A stretch of 64,000 bases of DNA from Verrucomicrobiaceae bacterium UBA1938 (GTDB lineage: Bacteria; Verrucomicrobiota; Verrucomicrobiia; Verrucomicrobiales; Verrucomicrobiaceae): the NCBI GenBank assembly GCA_002336895.1, contig DDFC01000010.1:228240-292239 (forward strand). Reading direction: 5' to 3'. The notes beneath the pieces were generated by a model. It made no database searches. It was not told the DNA's origin and worked only from the letters and a program-made list of their open reading frames with translations. The translations under genes and the position numbers were made by a program. Positions 44,072 through 54,286 of this stretch are shown piece by piece. Within the stretch, counting starts at the first letter, position 1. Each line of letters opens with the position of its first letter.

Positions 44072-46642
44072 ATGCTCCTGCTGCCCTTTCCGAAAAGCCC
44101 TGAACCCACGTCATTTCGCCGTCTGCTGGCCCGCAGCACGGCCGCCTGCCTGATGACCGTTCTCGGTGGCCAGGCAGTCCTGCCTGCCCAGGCACAGACT
44201 GTTTCCGCCATGGCCCAGGCCGAGGCGCGACGCCGTGCCATCCAGGTCAACAAGCTCAATGACGACATCGAGCGCGGCTACCAGCTCATCGACCAGCAGA
44301 AGGCGGCCGAGGCGCTGGCGCTTTTTGCCCAGACGTACAAAGACATCCCCAACATCCCGCTGGCGCAGGAGTCCCGTGCGGCTGCCCGCAATGGCTACGT
44401 GGTGGCCGGGTGCCTGCAGGCCCAGGAGCTGGCTGCCAAGGGAGACATGCCCGGCGCAATCAAGCTGCTGGATGAGCTGCTCGGCCCAGATGTGGCTCCC
44501 AATGACGCCCGTGTGAAGGTGTTGAAACAGCGGCTCGAAGATCCGGACCGCTTCCCGCCCGCGCTGACCGCCGAGCATGTGGACAAGGTGGGTGCAGTGC
44601 AGACGCTCCTCCTGAAAGCGAACTCCTTTCTCGAACTGGGAGATTACGACAAGGCCATCTCCACCTTCCAGGATGTCCTGCGCATCGACCCTTACAACAG
44701 CGCCGCCCGACGGGGCATGGAAAGAGCCGAAAGGGGCAAGCAGCAGTATTACAAGGCCGCCTTTGACCACCGGCGCTCTCAGATGCTCAGCGCTGTGGCG
44801 CAGACTTGGGAGGATCCCCTCCCGCTGGCTGACGTGGATCGCAGCGCTCTCTTTGGCGCCAGCGCCGAGTCCCTCCGCAACAAAAAGAGCGGAAGCGAAA
44901 TCATTCGGGAAAAGCTGCGCACGATCATCATGCCCACTGTGGACTTTACCGGCGTCACGCTGGATGAGGTGGTCGAACTCCTGCGGGTGCGCAGCCGTGA
45001 TCTGGATCCCGAAGGCACCGGGATCAGCTTCATCATCAGCGCACCGCCTGAATCTCGGAGCAAGGCCATCAGCCTGAATTTGACGAGCGTGCCCTTTGAG
45101 GAGGTGCTGCGCTACGTGGGCGAGATGTGCGGCGTGACCTACAAGGTGGAGGAGCATGCCGTCGTCTTCATATCGCTCTCTGAGCGCAGTGCTACGCTGG
45201 TTTCTCGTACCTTCCGGGTGCCTCCTGACTTCATCCAGAGCGCGCCAGCCGCAGACGCCGGTGCCGGAGGTGCTGGCGATCCTTTTGGAGGAGGCAAGCC
45301 CGCCGCCGGTGGAAACCTGGTGGTGCGGCGCATGGGCGCGCGCGAGTTTCTGGAGGGCCGCGGGGTCACCTTCCCAGAGGGAGCCACCGCCAGCTACAGC
45401 GCCACCAGCAACACCCTGGCTGTCCGCAACACGGTTCAGAACATGGAGACCATCGAAATGGTCGTGGAGCAGGCGACCAAGGCCGCTCCCAAAATGGCCG
45501 TGATCCATGTGCGGATGCTGGAGGTGAACCAGACCAATCTCGATGAGCTGGGCTTTGACTGGCTGATGGGAGCCGCAAACCTCAATGGCAAGGTGTACGC
45601 AGGTGGAGGCAGCACGGGCAATGGCAACTCGTTTAATCCTGCCAACTACCCGTTCGCCACGCCGGCCGTCACGCCCGGATACGTCGTCAATGGCCAGGAG
45701 GTGTTTCCTGCCACACCTGTCGCCGCTGCCTTTGCCGGTCCGCTGCCCACCGGTACGAATGCCGCCTTCCCCTATGGTGGCGGGCCTGTGACCTCAGGAC
45801 TGCGCTCAGGTGGTTACGCTGCGCCCGGAGATTCGATTGATAATCTGCTCAAAACAGGCTCTGCCACGGGTTCGCCCACCGTGGCGCCAGGGGTGCTTTC
45901 GGTGGCAGGGGTGTTCACAAACCCCCAGTTCCAGTCGGTGCTGCGTGCGCTTTCACAGAAAAAGGGGGTGGACGTCAATGCCTCTCCCAGCGTCACCACC
46001 AAGACCGGTCTCAAGGCCATTGCAGAGGTCACCCAGGAGTTCATTTATCCCACGGAGTTTGATCCTCCCCGTTTGCCGCAGATTTCCCGCAATTCCGGCA
46101 GCGGCCAGATGATTGCCACCCCTACGACTCCCACGGCCTTTGAAATGAGAAAAACCGGCGTTCTGGTCGAGGTCGAACCTGTCATCGCCGAAGACGGTCG
46201 GACGGTGGAGCTGACCATCGCGCCTGAGCTCACCGAGTTTGAGGGTTTTGTGAACTACGGATCGCCTATTTTTGTGCCGGCAAGCCTGAGTGTGCTCCCT
46301 GTCCAGGCGGATGGCATCTCAGGTTATGTTCCTCTCAGCTCATCAGATGAGCTGATCACACCCAATAAAATCCTGCAGCCGATTTTCAAAACACAGAAAG
46401 TGGTCACGGGAGTCAAGGTTTATGACGGTGCCACGGTGGTGCTCGGTGGTGTGCAAATCAACAAACACACCTTGGTGGAAGACAAGGTGCCTTTGCTGGC
46501 AAATCTGCCCTTTGTCGGCAGATTCTTCAAAACCACCACCAAGCAGACGGAAACCAAGAACGTGATCATCTTTGTCACGGTGGATGTTGTTGACCCCTCA
46601 GGGAGAAAAATCAATCATGACACGGCAGCGGTGACGCAGTGA
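44072..46642 (+). CDS. Amuc_1098-like type IV pilus / type II secretion secretin
   Basis: 856 residues. After a signal sequence (CLMTVLGGQAVLPAQAQ) come TPR-like helices (about 45-235, AAEALALFAQTYKDIPNIPL, LELGDYDKAISTFQDVLRID). An STN/secretin N-domain follows (TVDFTGVTLDEVVELLRVRS, LNLTSVPFEEVLRYVGEMC), and the C-terminal secretin beta-domain has VLVEVEPVIAEDGRTVELTI and NLPFVGRFFKTTTKQTETKN. It should form an outer-membrane ring. The layout matches the Amuc_1098 family of Akkermansia. No pilus or gsp genes adjoin it. ATG 44072 is preferred to the adjacent TTG. Confidence 0.85.
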   Translation: MLLLPFPKSPEPTSFRRLLARSTAACLMTVLGGQAVLPAQAQTVSAMAQAEARRRAIQVNKLNDDIERGYQLIDQQKAAEALALFAQTYKDIPNIPLAQESRAAARNGYVVAGCLQAQELAAKGDMPGAIKLLDELLGPDVAPNDARVKVLKQRLEDPDRFPPALTAEHVDKVGAVQTLLLKANSFLELGDYDKAISTFQDVLRIDPYNSAARRGMERAERGKQQYYKAAFDHRRSQMLSAVAQTWEDPLPLADVDRSALFGASAESLRNKKSGSEIIREKLRTIIMPTVDFTGVTLDEVVELLRVRSRDLDPEGTGISFIISAPPESRSKAISLNLTSVPFEEVLRYVGEMCGVTYKVEEHAVVFISLSERSATLVSRTFRVPPDFIQSAPAADAGAGGAGDPFGGGKPAAGGNLVVRRMGAREFLEGRGVTFPEGATASYSATSNTLAVRNTVQNMETIEMVVEQATKAAPKMAVIHVRMLEVNQTNLDELGFDWLMGAANLNGKVYAGGGSTGNGNSFNPANYPFATPAVTPGYVVNGQEVFPATPVAAAFAGPLPTGTNAAFPYGGGPVTSGLRSGGYAAPGDSIDNLLKTGSATGSPTVAPGVLSVAGVFTNPQFQSVLRALSQKKGVDVNASPSVTTKTGLKAIAEVTQEFIYPTEFDPPRLPQISRNSGSGQMIATPTTPTAFEMRKTGVLVEVEPVIAEDGRTVELTIAPELTEFEGFVNYGSPIFVPASLSVLPVQADGISGYVPLSSSDELITPNKILQPIFKTQKVVTGVKVYDGATVVLGGVQINKHTLVEDKVPLLANLPFVGRFFKTTTKQTETKNVIIFVTVDVVDPSGRKINHDTAAVTQ

Positions 46643-46660
46643 GCGTGTGAGCTGACGTGA

Positions 46661-46957
46661 TCAGACTGGGGCGGGGGCGGTTGACTGAATCTGCCCCGCC
46701 AGATCAAAGTCCAGCGCGGTCAGCCCACCTGCGCTGTGGGTGCTGAGCCGGACAGACACCCTGCGCCAGCCGACGTGGAGATCCGGATGGTGGTTCATGG
46801 CCTCTGCCAGCAGGGCCACCCGCCGCACAAACTCGATGCCCTCCAAGTAGCTGGGAAAACGGAACTCCCGTACCAGTTCCTGTCCTTCCACCTGCCAGCC
46901 CGGCAGGGGCGCCAGGCGATGCTTGATGGCTTCCTGGCTCAAAAGCTCCCGTTTCAT
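46661..46957 (-). CDS. 4a-hydroxytetrahydrobiopterin dehydratase (PCD/DCoH)
   Basis: 98 residues, the normal PCD length, starting MKRELLSQEAIKHRLAPLPG. The motif AEAMNHHPDLHVGWRRVSVR with STHSAGGLT carries the catalytic histidines. The enzyme recycles pterin carbinolamine formed by aromatic amino acid hydroxylases. No phenylalanine hydroxylase is nearby, so a different pterin-related role is possible. It is convergent with the secretin gene, and the lepA gene diverges from it. Confidence 0.88.
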   Translation of the reverse strand: MKRELLSQEAIKHRLAPLPGWQVEGQELVREFRFPSYLEGIEFVRRVALLAEAMNHHPDLHVGWRRVSVRLSTHSAGGLTALDFDLAGQIQSTAPAPV

Positions 46958-47055
46958 GGGGGAGCATCCGGCGGGGAAATGCGGCCTGCAAGTATCGGAA
47001 TTGCATTCCTCCCGGCTCTGGATTAGATAACTCCCCCCCTCGACACCCCAGCTGA

Positions 47056-48852
47056 ATGTCCATCGACCGCACACGCAATTTCTCCATTATCGCCCACATC
47101 GACCACGGGAAGACCACGCTTTCCGACCGTCTGCTGGAGTTTACCCAGACCATCACCGTGCGGCAGCAGCAGGATCAGCTCCTCGACGCCATGGATCTGG
47201 AGCGCGAGCGCGGCATCACCATCAAGGCGCACCCGGTGTGCATGCAGTACAAGGCCAAGGACGGGCAGATCTACAAGCTCAACCTCCTGGACACCCCGGG
47301 TCACGTGGACTTCAGCTATGAGGTGAGCCGCTCCCTCGCCGCCTGTGAAGGGGCTCTCCTTCTTATCGATGCCAGTCAGGGCGTGGAGGCCCAGACCGTG
47401 GCCAATCTGAACCTGGCCCTGCAGCAGAACCTGCATGTCATCCCCGTCATCAACAAAGTCGATTTGCCCAGTGCGGACATCGACAAGTGCAAACGCCAGC
47501 TTGAGGACATTCTGCAGCTCCCCTCTGACGAGGCCGTGCCTGCCAGTGCCAAGATGGGCATTGGCATCCAGGACATCCTCGAAGCCATCGTGGCCTACGT
47601 CCCGCCGCCCAAGGATCCGGGAGACGGTTATCTCCGCGCCTCGGTGTTTGACTCCGTATTTGACGCCTATCGTGGTGTGGTGAGCTATGTGCGTGTCATG
47701 AGCGGCACCATTGTGCGTGGGCAGAAGGTCCGCATGATGTCCACCGGACTGGACTACGAAATCAAGGACGTTGGCATCTTCCGGCCGAAGATGACGACCT
47801 GCGAGAAGCTGGAGGCCGGAGATGTGGGCTACCTCATTGCCAACGTGAAATCGACCGCCGATGTGAAGATCGGGGACACGATCACCGAAACCAAGCGTCC
47901 CTCTCCCGAGCCGCTGCCTGGATTCAAGGAGATCCATCCGCTCGTCTTCAGCGGCATTTACCCCGTCAGCACGGACGACTTCGAGGCGCTGAAGCTCGCC
48001 GTGGGCAAGCTGCAGATCAATGACGCCGCCTTCACCTTCATGGCAGAGAGCTCCGCCGCGCTGGGCTTCGGCTTCCGCTGCGGCTTCCTGGGCCTGCTGC
48101 ACATGGAGATCGTGCAGGAGCGCCTGCGCCGTGAGTTCGACATGGACGTCATCTCCACCTACCCGTCTGTGATCTATGAGGTGCGCAAGACTGACGGCAC
48201 CGAGATGGAGGTGGACAATCCCTGCTTCCTCCCCTCCGCCCAGGAGATCGATGAGATCCGCGAGCCGATGGTGAAGGTGAACATCATGATCCCGAATGAG
48301 CACATCGGGGACATGATGCAGCTCGTCATGGACAAGCGTGGCGTGGTGAACAACACCGAGACGCTGGACGACCGCCGCGTGCTGCTGCACACCGTGCTGC
48401 CGCTGAATGAAATCCTCGTGGACTTCAATGACAAGCTCAAGTCCATCACCCGTGGCTATGGCAGCATGGACTACGAGCACGCCGGCTACGAAGCCGCCGA
48501 ACTCGTGAAGATGGACATCCTCATCGCCGGAGATCCGGTGGATGCCTTCAGCTGCATCGTGCACCGCAGCAAGGCCGAGAGCCGTGGCCGCCAGCTCTGC
48601 GCCAAGCTCAAGGAAGTCATCCCGCAGCAGCTTTTCGTCGTCGCCATCCAGGCAGCCATCGGCGGCAAGATCATCGCCCGCGAAAGCATCAGCGCCCTGC
48701 GCAAAGACGTGACCGCCAAGTGTTACGGCGGCGACATCTCCCGTAAACGCAAGCTGCTGGACAAGCAGAAGGAAGGTAAGAAAAAGATGAAGGCCATCGG
48801 CAAGGTGAACATCCCGCAGGAGGCGTTCATCGAGGTGCTGAAGACGAACTGA
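47056..48852 (+). CDS. lepA: Elongation factor 4
   Basis: 598 residues, full length for LepA. The G domain has IAHIDHGKTTLSDRLLE (G1), the switch region RERGITIKA, LDTPGHVDFSYEV (G3) and INKVDLPSADIDKCK (G4). Domains II and III follow, then the LepA-specific C-terminal domain (SISALRKDVTAKCYGGDISR and the Lys-rich KKMKAIGKVNIPQEAF). It is a ribosome-associated GTPase that helps back-translocation and ribosome assembly. Often lepA sits beside lepB; here the signal peptidase gene is 7 kb away. A terminator overlaps its end. Confidence 0.96.
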   Translation: MSIDRTRNFSIIAHIDHGKTTLSDRLLEFTQTITVRQQQDQLLDAMDLERERGITIKAHPVCMQYKAKDGQIYKLNLLDTPGHVDFSYEVSRSLAACEGALLLIDASQGVEAQTVANLNLALQQNLHVIPVINKVDLPSADIDKCKRQLEDILQLPSDEAVPASAKMGIGIQDILEAIVAYVPPPKDPGDGYLRASVFDSVFDAYRGVVSYVRVMSGTIVRGQKVRMMSTGLDYEIKDVGIFRPKMTTCEKLEAGDVGYLIANVKSTADVKIGDTITETKRPSPEPLPGFKEIHPLVFSGIYPVSTDDFEALKLAVGKLQINDAAFTFMAESSAALGFGFRCGFLGLLHMEIVQERLRREFDMDVISTYPSVIYEVRKTDGTEMEVDNPCFLPSAQEIDEIREPMVKVNIMIPNEHIGDMMQLVMDKRGVVNNTETLDDRRVLLHTVLPLNEILVDFNDKLKSITRGYGSMDYEHAGYEAAELVKMDILIAGDPVDAFSCIVHRSKAESRGRQLCAKLKEVIPQQLFVVAIQAAIGGKIIARESISALRKDVTAKCYGGDISRKRKLLDKQKEGKKKMKAIGKVNIPQEAFIEVLKTN

Positions 48853-48877
48853 CCTGCACTGCCATGGCAGGTCTTTT
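48851..48877 (+). terminator. Terminator of lepA
   Basis: GACCTGC (48851-48857) pairs with GCAGGTC (48867-48873), followed by TTTT. The stem begins within the lepA stop codon. The rest of the gap up to 49083 has no recognisable element. Confidence 0.7.
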
Positions 48878-49083
48878 CGTCCGGGGGGGCTATGGAGGCT
48901 GCGCGGGAGTCCGGATCTGGCACGCCCTCAGAATTGCATATCGGTGTAATTTTGAGGCTCGACAAAAACTTAGGGTCAGATCAAGCTTGGGCTTATGATT
49001 GCCTCGTACTTTTTTGTATCTGGTGGTTGCATTGACCGCCTGAATGAAGGGGGGCTTTTTTATCTCAAACTTTTCTTCAGCCT

Positions 49084-52000
49084 ATGAGAGTGTCTATTGT
49101 GTGGGCAGCTGTTTCGCTCATGCTGGTGATGTCTTCAAAAGCGGCGCCGCTGTCCGGCACCCGGTCCATTGGGCCCACTGGCGACTATGCCAGCATTGGC
49201 GCGGCCATTGCAGATGTGCAGTCCCAGACGCTGGGTGGGGCGCTTGTACTGGAGTTGCAGGCAGGCTACGTGAGCACGGTCGAAAGCTTCCCGCTGGTTT
49301 TCTCCAATCTCGGCACCACCTCCTTCAACACACTGACCCTGCGCCCGCAGGCAGGGGCCACGGCGCTGTCCATCTCCAGTGCCGACACCACGGCGGCCAC
49401 GGTGGATTTAAATGGAGCGCAGTATGTGATCATTGACGGCCGGCCTGCCGGTGCGGGCGGCAACACCGGCAGCGGAGGCGGAGCGGCCTCCCAGCTCACG
49501 ATCTCCAATTCCAGCACCAGCGGTGTGGCGCTGCGCTTCATCAATGAGGCTGCTGGCAATGCTGTCAGCTACACCACGCTGCGCGGAGTGAACACCAGCG
49601 CCACCAGCGGCACCGTCGTCTTCAGCACCACCACGGGTGCGAATGGCAATGACAACAACATCCTGGACCACTGCGACCTGGGGGATGGCGCCAGCCACCC
49701 CGCCAACGGTCTTTATGCCCTAGGCTCCACCGGAACCTCCGCACAGAACAACAGCGGCAACACTGTTTCCAACTGCAACATATTCAACTTCTACGCCGCC
49801 ACCGCCGTGGATGCCGCAGGCATACGGCTGGATGCCGGTAATACTGCGTGGACGCTCAGCGGCTGCAGCTTCTACCAGACTGCCGGCCGCGCGGCCGTGG
49901 CGGCCAATGTACGGGCCATCTTTGTCAACAGCTCCTCCGGTGGCGGCTTTGTTGTGACGGGCAACTCGATCGGTGGCAGTGCGCCAAGCGCAGGCGGCAC
50001 TGCCTGGACCACCACAGGTGCCACAGTTGCGTATCAGTTTCAGGGCATATGGATGTCTGCGGGGGCCGCCTCGCCGAGCAGCGTGCAGGGAAATACGGTT
50101 CAGAATTTTGCATGGACGAGCAGCTATCCTTCGATTTCCCATCCGGGTGTCTGGTGCGGCATCTATGTGCTGGGAGGTTCCGTGAATGTCGGCACGGTGA
50201 CGGGAAACACCATCGGCAGCGGCACCGGCACGGGATCAGTGTCGGTGACAAACGCGGGAAGCGGAGGCACTATTTTCGGCATCGCCTCCGAGGGGGCGGC
50301 TGCCATCAGCATCTGCAACAACGCCATTGGCTCCATCACGGTGTACAGCACCTCAACTACGGTGGGCACCTCGCTTGTCGGCATCTACACCCTTCAAGGA
50401 ACGCCCGTCATTCGCAGCAACATTGTTGGCAGCACCACCACATCCGGAAGTCTTGATGCCGCCACCTCCTCCACCTACGGCCAGCACGTCATGGGCATTC
50501 TTTGTCCCACGGATGGTGCGGTCATTGCAGATAACACGGTGGCCAATCTCAACAACAATGACGTTGGCCCCGGATATGCCATCGGCATCGACACCTATTC
50601 AGGGGCAAACACCATCACTGGCAATGTGGTGCGCAATTTTTCCACCACCAGCCGCAGCACCGACACCACCACCCTGCAGTCGCTGTGCGGCATCCTGATC
50701 GACACCGCCACCTCGGCACAGACAGTGTCTCAAAATGTCGTGCACTCGCTGGTGAACACCGCTTCTTCGGCGGCTGTGTGCGTGACCGGAATTTACTACG
50801 ACGGCAATGCGAACAGCAGCGTCATCTCGCGGAATCTGGTGCACAGCCTCGCGGTTTCATCCAGCAGTGCATCGGCGCAGGTGAACGGGATGTCTTTCTT
50901 CGATGGGGCCTTTGCCGCGCAGAACAACATGGTGCGGGTGGGGCTGGACGCGGGCGGCGCTGGAACGGCCGCCGCATGCATCGTGCGAGGCATCTATGAC
51001 AATGGCACGACGGCAGGGCGGAATTTTTTCCACAATTCCGTCTATGTCGGCGGTGCGCAGACCGCTGGGACAGCCAGCACCTTTGCTCTGGACGGAGCAA
51101 CGGGCGTGGCCAATGCCCGCACCTATCAGAACAACATCTTTGTCAATGCACGCAGCTACAGCGGCGGTGCAGGGAAAAACTACGCCGTGCGCTATGGGGG
51201 CACAGTCGCCAGCCCTTCCGGACTCATAGCGGGAGGCAATATTTTGCAGTCCAGCAGCACTGGGGGCGTTCTCGGCCAGTTCAATGGAGCCGACGCCGCC
51301 ACACTCGCCGCCTGGCAGGCCGCGACCGGGCAGGATGTCTCCAGCGCTGTGGCGGACCCGCTCTTTGTCAATGCCTCTGGCAGTGCAGCCACCATTGATC
51401 TTCACCTGCAGGCGGCAAATCCGGCCGAAAGCGGAGGCACCTTGCTCACGGATGCGCTGACCAAAGCGCCGGCTGCTGTGGCTGACGACTTTGACGGCCA
51501 GACGCGCAGCACACTGACTCCAGCTGACATCGGGGCGGATGCTGGAAATTTTTCTTCCTCCAGCGGCGACATCTTTGCGCCTGTTATCACCGCTCCGCTG
51601 CTTGGCAACGGCTCCAGTGCCAACCGGGTGCTCACCAGCTGGGCCACCGTGCAGGACAACAGCGGCAGTGTGGCCGGCGGTGCCAGCGCACCGCGCCTTT
51701 ACTTCAAAAAGAGCACGGATGACGATGCTTTTGGCGCCACCAATGACTCCAGCGGCAACGGCTGGAAATACGTGGCCGCATCCAATACCACCAGCCCCTA
51801 CAGCTTTACCATGGACTACACGCTGCTCACAGGCGGCGGTGCTGCCGTGGGTGAAACCATCCAGTACTTCATCGTGGCGCAGGATGGTGCGAATAATCTG
51901 GCCTCCGGCCCCGCAGCAGCCTCGGCCCCGGCCAATCCGCCTGTGGCGAACATCAGCGCCAGACCAGGAGCTGGAGTAAACAGCTTCAGCATCGTTCCAG

Positions 52001-54237
52001 GCATCGGAGGTACAAAGACTGTGGGCAGCGGTGGCGACTACGCCAGCCTCAGCGGCGCGGGTGGTCTCTTTGAGGCGATCAATGCCGGTGTGCTCACTGG
52101 CAGCCTCGGCGTCAATATCGTGAGCGATGTCGCGGAGGACGGCACTGTGTCCTTGAACTCATGGCTGGAGGAGGGATCAGGCGGCTACACCCTCACACTC
52201 AGGCCCGACAGCGCCACCATGCGAACTGTTTCAGGCAACATCAACGGGAGCCTCATCACCCTCAATGGAGCCGGCCGGGTCGTCATCGACGGCAGCTTCG
52301 GTGGCACCGGGCGCTATCTGACATTTCGCAACCTGAGCACAGGCACCTCGGCCTGCACCATTCGTCTCGCCAGCGATGCCAGCAGCAACACCGTGAGCAA
52401 CTGCGTGGTGGAGGGCGCGACGAAAAGCACCACACTCGGAGTCATCGGCTTCAGTGCTGCCGTGGCCACGGGAAACAACAACAACCTCATCACCGGCTGC
52501 CAGGTGCGTGACCTGAGCACCACCAGCGGTGTGCCCAACAGGCTGATCGGAGTCGCTGCCAGCAGCGTCAGCAGTTCTGGCAACGTTGCTTCGAACAACG
52601 AGCTGTTCAATTTCAACCTTCAGGGCATCCTCCTGCCGGCGAGTGGCAGCGGGAAGTGGACGATCTCCGGCAACAACATCCACGAAGTGACTCCGGCAGC
52701 CTCCAGCAATGTGGCTGTTTCTATTCTTGGCGGCGGCTCACACACCATCTCTGGCAACTACATTCACGACCTGCTCACCACAGGTGTGCAGAGCACTGGC
52801 ATCAGCTGCACCGGCACCGCCTCCGCGATCATCAAGGGCAACCGCATCACCGCCCTCAGCCTGAATGCCGCCACGACCACGGTCTATGGCATTTACGCCA
52901 GTTCCACCACCACGGCTTCACTGCAGATGCAGAACAATCAGATCACTCTCTATCCTGCGTCACCGACGAGTGCGACCCTCTACGGGCTTTACTTTAACGC
53001 GGCCGGCCCAGGCGGTATGTTTCTTGCCATCAGCTACAACAACAGTGTCGTCATCGGTGGGGTGGAGAGCGGCACACGCAGCTCATGGGCGGCGGCTTGC
53101 CAGGGGCTTTACTCAGGCATTTTTCAAAACACGCTGCTGATGAACTTCCGCTCAGGTGCTGCAGGCAGCTTCACGCTGATTCCCAATCTTTACACTTCAC
53201 TCAACAACAACGTCTATGCCGGCACAGGGGCGACAGCGGCAAATTTTATGAGCGTCAACAACGTGCCTGTGAGTTTTGCTGCCTGGCAGAGCGGTTCGAT
53301 AGATCAAAATTCACAAGGAGGCATTGCCGGAAGCGGCGGCTTTGTCACGACCATGTTTGCTGATGCACCGAATGGCGACCTGCATCTCGTCTCCGGGGGC
53401 AGCTCCCTGGTCAATGCCACCGGCATTCCCATCTCCGGACTGGCCGATGACTATGACGGTGACCGGAGAAACTCTGCCACACCCAGCATCGGTGCGGATG
53501 AGTTTCCTCAGCCTGACATCGTCGTCACTCAAACAACCGCCCTCACCGATGGCACGGGGATAACGGATTATGGCAATGTGACTCTCGGTGGCAGCAGCTC
53601 CAAAACCTTTGTCATCAGCAATGCCGGAACGGCGGATCTCACCAGCCTGGCTCTCAGTGGCGGCACGGCGGATTTTACCGCCAACGCCCTGAGCGGCACG
53701 ACGGTCTCCACAGGTGGCAGCGCCAGTTTTACCGTGACTTTCACTCCCTCTGCCAGTGGGGCAAGCTCCGCCGTCATCCACATCAGCAGCAACGTGAGCG
53801 GGGCCAGAAACCCATTTGATGTCAATCTGAAGGGCACAGGGCTGACTGTGGCTGATGGCTGGCGGCAGCAGTACTTTGGTGTCACGGCCAATGCAGGCAA
53901 TGCCGCCGACGCTTTTGATTATGATCATGATGGTCTGCCCAATCTGGTCGAATGGGCGTGCAACCTGAATCCGACGACTTCAAGCAAGCTGCCGGCCAAT
54001 GCGGTCCTCAATGGCGCGAACCTCGAATTTACCTACACGCGCAGTCTGAGCGCGCTCAATGCAGGAACGGTCTTTTCCGTGGAGTGGAGCGACACACTGA
54101 CAAATGACTGGCAGGGATCCGGGGTGGGTGAGACGGTTTTGTCCGATGATGGTACGGTGCAGCGGGTGAAGGCCACTCTGCCTGCAGGCGGCTCAGGGCG
54201 CCGCTTTGTGCACCTGAAGGTGACGGCTCCACCTTGA
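49084..54237 (+). CDS. Giant right-handed beta-helix protein with choice-of-anchor D domain
   Basis: 1717 residues with a signal peptide (VWAAVSLMLVMSSKAAP). Two long stretches of Asn/Ser/Thr/Gly-rich parallel beta-helix repeats (GNTIGSGTG, NNxVxNxN patterns) lie at about 60-830 and 960-1450. They are separated by a beta domain (DIFAPVITAPLLGNGSSANR). Both helix blocks open with a SGGDYASLSGA/TGDYASIGAAI motif. At about 1478-1590 is a choice-of-anchor D module (GGSSSKTFVISNAGTADL). The C-terminus has DYDHDGLPNLVEWACNLNP and ends GRRFVHLKVT, the module shared with two other giant proteins here. Likely secreted or surface-bound, perhaps carbohydrate-binding. Confidence 0.87.
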   Translation: MRVSIVWAAVSLMLVMSSKAAPLSGTRSIGPTGDYASIGAAIADVQSQTLGGALVLELQAGYVSTVESFPLVFSNLGTTSFNTLTLRPQAGATALSISSADTTAATVDLNGAQYVIIDGRPAGAGGNTGSGGGAASQLTISNSSTSGVALRFINEAAGNAVSYTTLRGVNTSATSGTVVFSTTTGANGNDNNILDHCDLGDGASHPANGLYALGSTGTSAQNNSGNTVSNCNIFNFYAATAVDAAGIRLDAGNTAWTLSGCSFYQTAGRAAVAANVRAIFVNSSSGGGFVVTGNSIGGSAPSAGGTAWTTTGATVAYQFQGIWMSAGAASPSSVQGNTVQNFAWTSSYPSISHPGVWCGIYVLGGSVNVGTVTGNTIGSGTGTGSVSVTNAGSGGTIFGIASEGAAAISICNNAIGSITVYSTSTTVGTSLVGIYTLQGTPVIRSNIVGSTTTSGSLDAATSSTYGQHVMGILCPTDGAVIADNTVANLNNNDVGPGYAIGIDTYSGANTITGNVVRNFSTTSRSTDTTTLQSLCGILIDTATSAQTVSQNVVHSLVNTASSAAVCVTGIYYDGNANSSVISRNLVHSLAVSSSSASAQVNGMSFFDGAFAAQNNMVRVGLDAGGAGTAAACIVRGIYDNGTTAGRNFFHNSVYVGGAQTAGTASTFALDGATGVANARTYQNNIFVNARSYSGGAGKNYAVRYGGTVASPSGLIAGGNILQSSSTGGVLGQFNGADAATLAAWQAATGQDVSSAVADPLFVNASGSAATIDLHLQAANPAESGGTLLTDALTKAPAAVADDFDGQTRSTLTPADIGADAGNFSSSSGDIFAPVITAPLLGNGSSANRVLTSWATVQDNSGSVAGGASAPRLYFKKSTDDDAFGATNDSSGNGWKYVAASNTTSPYSFTMDYTLLTGGGAAVGETIQYFIVAQDGANNLASGPAAASAPANPPVANISARPGAGVNSFSIVPGIGGTKTVGSGGDYASLSGAGGLFEAINAGVLTGSLGVNIVSDVAEDGTVSLNSWLEEGSGGYTLTLRPDSATMRTVSGNINGSLITLNGAGRVVIDGSFGGTGRYLTFRNLSTGTSACTIRLASDASSNTVSNCVVEGATKSTTLGVIGFSAAVATGNNNNLITGCQVRDLSTTSGVPNRLIGVAASSVSSSGNVASNNELFNFNLQGILLPASGSGKWTISGNNIHEVTPAASSNVAVSILGGGSHTISGNYIHDLLTTGVQSTGISCTGTASAIIKGNRITALSLNAATTTVYGIYASSTTTASLQMQNNQITLYPASPTSATLYGLYFNAAGPGGMFLAISYNNSVVIGGVESGTRSSWAAACQGLYSGIFQNTLLMNFRSGAAGSFTLIPNLYTSLNNNVYAGTGATAANFMSVNNVPVSFAAWQSGSIDQNSQGGIAGSGGFVTTMFADAPNGDLHLVSGGSSLVNATGIPISGLADDYDGDRRNSATPSIGADEFPQPDIVVTQTTALTDGTGITDYGNVTLGGSSSKTFVISNAGTADLTSLALSGGTADFTANALSGTTVSTGGSASFTVTFTPSASGASSAVIHISSNVSGARNPFDVNLKGTGLTVADGWRQQYFGVTANAGNAADAFDYDHDGLPNLVEWACNLNPTTSSKLPANAVLNGANLEFTYTRSLSALNAGTVFSVEWSDTLTNDWQGSGVGETVLSDDGTVQRVKATLPAGGSGRRFVHLKVTAPP

Positions 54238-54286
54238 GTGCTCAGGCTTGCATTTGGCATGGAAAAGGGGGAGAATTTAACCAGCC

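Noticed and set aside
47023..48564. 513-codon open frame on the minus strand
   Set aside because: Antisense to lepA, which is certain.
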